A DNA stretch of 28,936 bases from the NCBI GenBank assembly GCA_024642185.1, contig JAHEBR010000006.1, positions 1 through 28,936 of the forward strand, given 5' to 3'. This stretch comes from Marivivens sp. (lineage in GTDB: Bacteria; Pseudomonadota; Alphaproteobacteria; Rhodobacterales; Rhodobacteraceae). Made by a program: the position numbers and the translations under genes. Within the stretch, counting starts at the first letter, position 1, and every line of letters starts with the position of its first letter. The notes beneath the pieces were generated by a model, which was not told the DNA's origin, did not search any database, and saw only the letters and a program-made list of their open reading frames with translations. Positions 24,615 to 28,936 of this stretch are shown here, one piece after another.

Positions 24615-25847
24615 ATGTCTCCAGCACTGCAGGGATTGATCACCATCGTTATCGGAGTGGGTGGCTGCCTGAGCTATTTCTACTTCTCCAACCTCTTCCT
24701 CGACAAAATCCTGTTTCCCGCGCGCGGCCCCGATGCGGGGCGCAATATCAACCGCGCCAACATGATCCGGCCCTGGCTTTTTCTGGCTCCGGCCCTGATC
24801 GCCCTCGGCCTCTATCTCGCCTATCCGGTGATCGAGACGCTGCGGCTGTCTCTCACCGAGCGCATCCCCGGCGGCGGCTATCGCTGGGTCGGCCTCGACA
24901 ATTACCGCCAGATGTTCCGCGAGGCGAAGTTCTGGGAAGCCATGCGCAACAATATGCTCTGGCTCATCGTCGTGCCCGCCGCCTCGACCGCCTTTGGCCT
25001 TCTCGTAGCCCAGCTGACCGACCGGATCCGCTGGGGCTCTTTCGCCAAATCCCTGATTTTCATGCCTATGGCGATTTCCTTCGTCGGTGCGGCCGTGATC
25101 TTCAAATTGGTCTACGACACCCGCCCCATCGAGCAGGACCAGATCGGCATTCTCAACGCCCTTTGGCTGCAGTTTGACGGCGGGGCAGGGTCGTGGGCTT
25201 TGCTCAAGGCCATCCCTTCGCTGATCCTAGCGGGCTTTGCCGCCCTTTCGGGGTATGTCGGCTGGCTCATCCTGCGGCCCGTTATCGTCGGGCGGCTTCA
25301 CGGCTTCGGGACACCGGCGCGGATCGTGGCAACCGCGGCGAGCGCGGCTCTTGTCGTGCTCTCGCTTCGCGGAATCTTTGAACTCATCGGGGCCGATTTC
25401 AACTATGGTGCGCCGCAGACATGGCTGACCGTCCCGTTCTGGAACAGCCTCTTCCTGATGGTCGTGCTGATCTGGATCCAGACCGGCTTTGCCATGGTGA
25501 TCCTCTCGGCCGCCCTGCGCGGCATCCCCGAAGAGACCATCGAGGCGGCCATCGTCGATGGGGCCAACCCGTTCCAGATCTTCTTCCAGATCAAGGTGCC
25601 GCAGATCATGGGGACGATCGTCGTGGTCTGGACCACGATCACCCTTGTCGTGCTCAAGGTCTTTGACATCGTTTTCGCCATGACCAACGGCCAGTGGGAG
25701 ACGCAGGTTCTGGCCAACTATATGTTCGACAAGCTCTTCCGCGCCAATAACTGGGGCGTGGGCTCGGCGAGCGCGATGATCATCATGCTTCTGGTGACGC
25801 CGATCCTTGTCTGGAACGTCTACACCGCCCGCAAGGAGATGCGCTGA
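24615..25847 (+). CDS. aglF: Alpha-glucoside ABC transporter permease AglF
   Basis: The 410-residue MalF-type permease is read from the ATG at 24615, five bases after a GGGGGG run; a GTG at 24609 is in frame but overlaps that run. After an N-terminal helix and a basic loop comes the second helix (WLFLAPALIALGLYLAYPVI). The coupling loop is IPEETIEAAIVDGANPFQIFFQI followed by VPQIMGTI. Residues of about 190-275 form an extra segment with two probable helices (LLKAIPSLILAGFAALSGYV and IVATAASAALVVLSL) not found in a standard six-helix permease. It pairs with AglG. The stop codon shares one base with the aglG start (TGATG). Confidence 0.91.
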   Translation: MSPALQGLITIVIGVGGCLSYFYFSNLFLDKILFPARGPDAGRNINRANMIRPWLFLAPALIALGLYLAYPVIETLRLSLTERIPGGGYRWVGLDNYRQMFREAKFWEAMRNNMLWLIVVPAASTAFGLLVAQLTDRIRWGSFAKSLIFMPMAISFVGAAVIFKLVYDTRPIEQDQIGILNALWLQFDGGAGSWALLKAIPSLILAGFAALSGYVGWLILRPVIVGRLHGFGTPARIVATAASAALVVLSLRGIFELIGADFNYGAPQTWLTVPFWNSLFLMVVLIWIQTGFAMVILSAALRGIPEETIEAAIVDGANPFQIFFQIKVPQIMGTIVVVWTTITLVVLKVFDIVFAMTNGQWETQVLANYMFDKLFRANNWGVGSASAMIIMLLVTPILVWNVYTARKEMR

Positions 25848-26998
25848 TGTCCAATATCGCCGGCACGCGCTCGACCTTGAACTGGGTGGTTCACCTCTCG
25901 GTCCTCGGCCTTGTTCTTCTGTGGCTTTTCCCGACCGTGGGCCTTTTCGTCTCGTCCTTCCGCACCGCCGACCAGATTTCGACAAGCGGCTGGTGGAAGG
26001 CGCTTTTCCCGTCCGAGCAGAACCTGACCCTGCGCGCCGCCAATCCCGCCGAGGTCGAGCAACTCGAAGAGGGCGGGCGCTGGTTCATTTCGGGCAATCT
26101 CTTTGACGAGGGCGTGGACGCGTCCGTTTCCGTCTGGGGGGTAAGTTCGCGGGATATCGCAGCCTTTGTTCCGGGCGATACCGCCGATCTGGGCGAGGGC
26201 GAGGAGATGACCGTCGGGGCCAATGGCGACTATGTCTGGTCGGGCGCGGCCAAGCTTGAAGGGCGCGGCCAGAGGGTCTTTGCGACCGCGACCACGCCGC
26301 CTGAATTTACCTTTGGCAATTATCGCACCGTGCTTTTCAGCAAGTCGACCACCGACTCGATGGCCAAGGCCTTCTTCAACACGCTCACCGTGACGATCCC
26401 GGCGACGATCATCCCCATCGTCATCGCCGCCTTCGCGGCCTATGCACTCGCATGGATGAATTTCCCCGGCCGTGCGATCCTGATCGCCATTATCGTCGGC
26501 CTTCTGGTGGTGCCGCTGCAACTCGCGTTGATCCCGCTTTTGCGCCTGCATTTGGGGATCGGCATCGGCAAGGGTTATCTGGGCGTCTGGCTTGCGCACA
26601 CGGGCTTTGGCCTGCCGCTCGCGATCTATCTCTTGCGCAACTATATGGTCGGCCTGCCGCGCGATATCATCGAGAACGCCAAGGTCGATGGCGCGACCGA
26701 TTTCCAGATCTTCACCAAGATCATCCTGCCGCTTTCCTTCCCCGCGCTCGCCTCTTTCGCGATCTTCCAGTTCCTCTGGACGTGGAACGATCTTCTTGTC
26801 GCCAAGGTCTTCCTGATTGATGCCACCGGCGAGACCACGGTGATGACCAACCAGATCGTCGAGCTTCTGGGCACCCGCGGCGGCAACTGGGAAATCCTTG
26901 CCACCGCCGCCTTCGTCTCGATCGCGGTGCCGCTCGCCGTCTTCTTCGCCATGCAGAAATATCTCGTTCGCGGCCTTCTGGCCGGGTCCGTCAAGTAA
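25847..26998 (+). CDS. aglG: Alpha-glucoside ABC transporter permease AglG
   Basis: The 383-residue MalG-type permease has a first helix (WVVHLSVLGLVLLWLFPTVG) and then a large periplasmic loop of about 100 residues (from ISTSGWWKALFPSEQN to TTPPEFTFGNYRTVLF), longer than in most sugar permeases. The core continues with TLTVTIPATIIPIVIAAFAA, and the coupling loop is LPRDIIENAKVDGATDFQIF with KIILPLSFPAL. With AglF it forms the membrane channel for alpha-glucosides. aglA starts 10 bases after its stop. Confidence 0.92.
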   Translation: MSNIAGTRSTLNWVVHLSVLGLVLLWLFPTVGLFVSSFRTADQISTSGWWKALFPSEQNLTLRAANPAEVEQLEEGGRWFISGNLFDEGVDASVSVWGVSSRDIAAFVPGDTADLGEGEEMTVGANGDYVWSGAAKLEGRGQRVFATATTPPEFTFGNYRTVLFSKSTTDSMAKAFFNTLTVTIPATIIPIVIAAFAAYALAWMNFPGRAILIAIIVGLLVVPLQLALIPLLRLHLGIGIGKGYLGVWLAHTGFGLPLAIYLLRNYMVGLPRDIIENAKVDGATDFQIFTKIILPLSFPALASFAIFQFLWTWNDLLVAKVFLIDATGETTVMTNQIVELLGTRGGNWEILATAAFVSIAVPLAVFFAMQKYLVRGLLAGSVK

Positions 26999-27008
26999 AG
27001 GCTCTTTC

Positions 27009-28661
27009 ATGACTATTGCCGCCAAGGCCAAAGCCCCGCTCACCGATGCCGCCAAAGACTGGTGGCGTGGGGCCGTGATCTATCAGATCTATCCGCGTTC
27101 CTTTCAGGACAGCAACAACGATGGCATCGGCGATCTTGCCGGCATCGTCCAGCGCCTGCCCTATATCGCCTCGCTGGGCGTTGACGCGATCTGGATCAGC
27201 CCGTTCTTCACCTCGCCCATGAAGGACTATGGCTATGACGTGAGCGATTATTGCGATGTCGATCCGATGTTTGGCCAGCTTTCGGATTTCGATGCTGTGA
27301 TCGAAACCGCGCACCGGCTTGGCATCCGCGTGATGATCGACCTTGTTCTGAGCCATACGAGCGACCAGCACCCGTGGTTCCGCGAAAGCCGCGCCAGCCG
27401 CGAAAACGCGCGGGCCGATTGGTATGTCTGGGCCGATCCCAAGCCCGATGGCACGGCGCCCAACAACTGGCTGTCGATTTTCGGCGGCCCGGCCTGGCAT
27501 TGGGATGCGCGGCGCGAGCAGTATTACCTGCACAATTTCCTTGTCTCCCAGCCCGACCTCAACCTGCACAGCGCGGCGGTGCAGGATGCCCTTCTCGATG
27601 TGGCGCGGTTCTGGCTCAACCGGGGCGTGGATGGCTTCCGGCTTGATACGATCAACTTCTATTTCCACGATCCGCTGCTGCGCGACAATCCGGCCCTGCC
27701 GCCCGAGCGCCGCAATGCCTCGATCGCGCCTTCGGTCAATCCCTACAACCATCAGGAACATCTCTACGACAAGAACCAGCCCGAAAACCTCGCCTTCCTG
27801 CGCCGCCTGCGGGCGGTGATGGAGCCCTTCGGCGCGGCGGCCGTGGGCGAGGTGGGCGATGCGCAGCGCGGTCTCGAGATCATGGGCCAGTATACGCGCG
27901 GCGACGATCTGATGCAGATGTGCTATGCCTTCGAGTTTCTTTCGGCCACCCAGCCAACCGCCGCGCGGATCGTCGAGGTTCTGAACGAGGTTGATCGCGT
28001 GGCGGCAGATGGCTGGGCCTGCTGGGCATTTTCCAACCACGATGTTGTCCGCCACGCGAGCCGCTGGCACCTCAGCCACGCCGCGCAACGGATGTTTGCC
28101 ACGCTCATCATGTGCCTGCGCGGCTCGGTTTGCCTCTATCAGGGCGAAGAGCTCGGCCTGCCCGAGGCGGATCTGGCCTTCGAGGATCTGCGCGATCCCT
28201 ATGGCATCGAGTTCTGGCCCGAGTTCAAAGGGCGCGACGGTTGCCGCACGCCGATGGTTTGGGAGCAATCGAACCAGAACGGGGGCTTCACCAAGGGGAC
28301 CCCGTGGCTTCCTGTCGCGCGCGAGCATCTGCACCTCGCGGCACAGGCGCAGGAGGACGAACCCGGCGCGCTCATCCATCACTACCGCAAGGCCGTGGCC
28401 TTCCGCCACGCGCATCCGGCGCTGATGGAGGGAAGCCATGCGGGGCTTTCGGCCAAGGGCGAGGTGGTGAGCTTTACGCGCACGAGCGGCGGCCAGACCA
28501 TCTTCTGCGCCTTCAACGTCAGCGACAAACCCGCCGACCTCGATATGCCGGCGGGGAACTGGCAGCCCATCGGCGAAGAGCTTGGCGGGGCGCATGCCTC
28601 GGCCGACGGAAAATTGCATCTTGGACCGTGGCAGCCCTGGCTGGCACTGAAACGCGGCTGA
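27009..28661 (+). CDS. aglA: GH13 alpha-glucosidase AglA
   Basis: The 550-residue cytoplasmic enzyme has the family 13 motifs in order: WWRGAVIYQIYPRSFQDSNN at the N-terminus, DLVLSHTSDQHPWF (region I), the nucleophile Asp213 in GFRLDTINF (region II), the acid/base Glu281 in VGEVGD (region III) and the stabiliser Asp345 in FSNHDVVR (region IV). All three catalytic acids are present. It hydrolyses imported maltose, sucrose or similar alpha-glucosides to glucose. The start at 27009 is chosen because it directly precedes the conserved opening; a longer frame reaches back into aglG without similarity. No signal peptide is seen, consistent with intracellular action after AglEFGK uptake. Confidence 0.94.
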   Translation: MTIAAKAKAPLTDAAKDWWRGAVIYQIYPRSFQDSNNDGIGDLAGIVQRLPYIASLGVDAIWISPFFTSPMKDYGYDVSDYCDVDPMFGQLSDFDAVIETAHRLGIRVMIDLVLSHTSDQHPWFRESRASRENARADWYVWADPKPDGTAPNNWLSIFGGPAWHWDARREQYYLHNFLVSQPDLNLHSAAVQDALLDVARFWLNRGVDGFRLDTINFYFHDPLLRDNPALPPERRNASIAPSVNPYNHQEHLYDKNQPENLAFLRRLRAVMEPFGAAAVGEVGDAQRGLEIMGQYTRGDDLMQMCYAFEFLSATQPTAARIVEVLNEVDRVAADGWACWAFSNHDVVRHASRWHLSHAAQRMFATLIMCLRGSVCLYQGEELGLPEADLAFEDLRDPYGIEFWPEFKGRDGCRTPMVWEQSNQNGGFTKGTPWLPVAREHLHLAAQAQEDEPGALIHHYRKAVAFRHAHPALMEGSHAGLSAKGEVVSFTRTSGGQTIFCAFNVSDKPADLDMPAGNWQPIGEELGGAHASADGKLHLGPWQPWLALKRG

Positions 28662-28677
28662 GAAGAGGGAGAGCAAG

Positions 28678-28936
28678 ATGGCTGGATTGAAACTGACCGG
28701 AGTGGGCAAGACCTATGGCGGGGCGGTCAATGTTCTGAACGACATCAACCTCGATATCGAGCAGGGCGAGCTGATCGTTTTCGTCGGCCCCTCGGGCTGC
28801 GGGAAATCGACCCTTTTGCGGATGATCGCGGGGCTTGAGAGCATCACCGATGGCAGCCTCGAGATCGACGGCCTCTTGGTCAACGACGTGCCGCCCGCGC
28901 AGCGCGGGATCGCCATGGTGTTTCAGTCCTACGCGC
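28678..28936 (+). CDS. aglK: Alpha-glucoside ABC transporter ATPase, 3' end outside window
   Basis: Only the first 86 codons are visible. They include KLTGVGKTYGGAVNVLND, the Walker A motif GPSGCGKST (about residues 38-46), LLRMIAGLESITDGSLEIDG and the start of the Q-loop (GIAMVFQSYA). This is the MalK/UgpC type of sugar-transport ATPase. AGAGGGAGAG lies just before the ATG, 16 bases after aglA. It should energise AglFG. Confidence 0.9.
   Translation, partial: MAGLKLTGVGKTYGGAVNVLNDINLDIEQGELIVFVGPSGCGKSTLLRMIAGLESITDGSLEIDGLLVNDVPPAQRGIAMVFQSYA

Noticed and set aside
25820..28709. Two long minus-strand open frames opposite aglG and aglA
   Set aside because: Both are shadows; the plus strand carries complete permease and GH13 motifs with tight operon spacing.
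1..28936. tRNA, rRNA, CRISPR arrays, IS elements or attachment sites
   Set aside because: None were found on reading both strands; the only tandem repetition is the coding repeat in the RTX gene.

Overview
The window reads as chromosomal DNA of a high-GC alphaproteobacterium, most likely of the Rhodobacterales. The clues are the PhoR-PstSCAB-PhoU-PhoB gene order, a PstA with the extra N-terminal (DUF3333-type) domain, an agl alpha-glucoside operon and GC-rich codon use. This placement is an inference; no rRNA or tRNA gene is present to test it.

Region 1 (1-6894, + strand) holds the 3' part of a very large RTX-like calcium-binding protein gene, a short DUF3467-like gene, a HlyD-like adaptor with a long cytoplasmic N-terminus, and a membrane M50 zinc metalloprotease (HELGH) that carries its own HlyD-like tail. 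The last two overlap and look translationally coupled. No ABC exporter ATPase or TolC is seen, so this could be an unconventional export, processing or surface-display cassette for the RTX protein. It is my best candidate for an undescribed system. Bases 6895-7486 contain no intact gene but show traces of a decayed minus-strand gene.

Region 2 (7487-13750, + strand) is a four-gene cluster: a nitrilase-superfamily amidase, a large PLP-dependent Orn/Lys/Arg-type decarboxylase, a stand-alone ATP-grasp ligase and a C45-type N-terminal-nucleophile acyltransferase/hydrolase. Together they suggest amine formation followed by amide conjugation and deconjugation, with unknown substrates.

Region 3 (13889-20623, + strand) is the phosphate regulon: phoR without membrane segments, a Pho box, then pstS, pstC, pstA, pstB, phoU and phoB.

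Region 4 (20682-28936) is sugar utilisation. A LacI-family regulator (aglR) and a GH1 beta-glucosidase lie on the minus strand. Divergent from them are aglE, aglF, aglG, aglA and the start of aglK. Two near-identical CAAAGCGCTTT operators flank the divergent promoter region.

A feature shared by regions 1, 3 and 4 is a strong hairpin just after the gene for the abundant exported protein (RTX protein, PstS, AglE) and before the membrane machinery genes. This fits differential expression within each operon.
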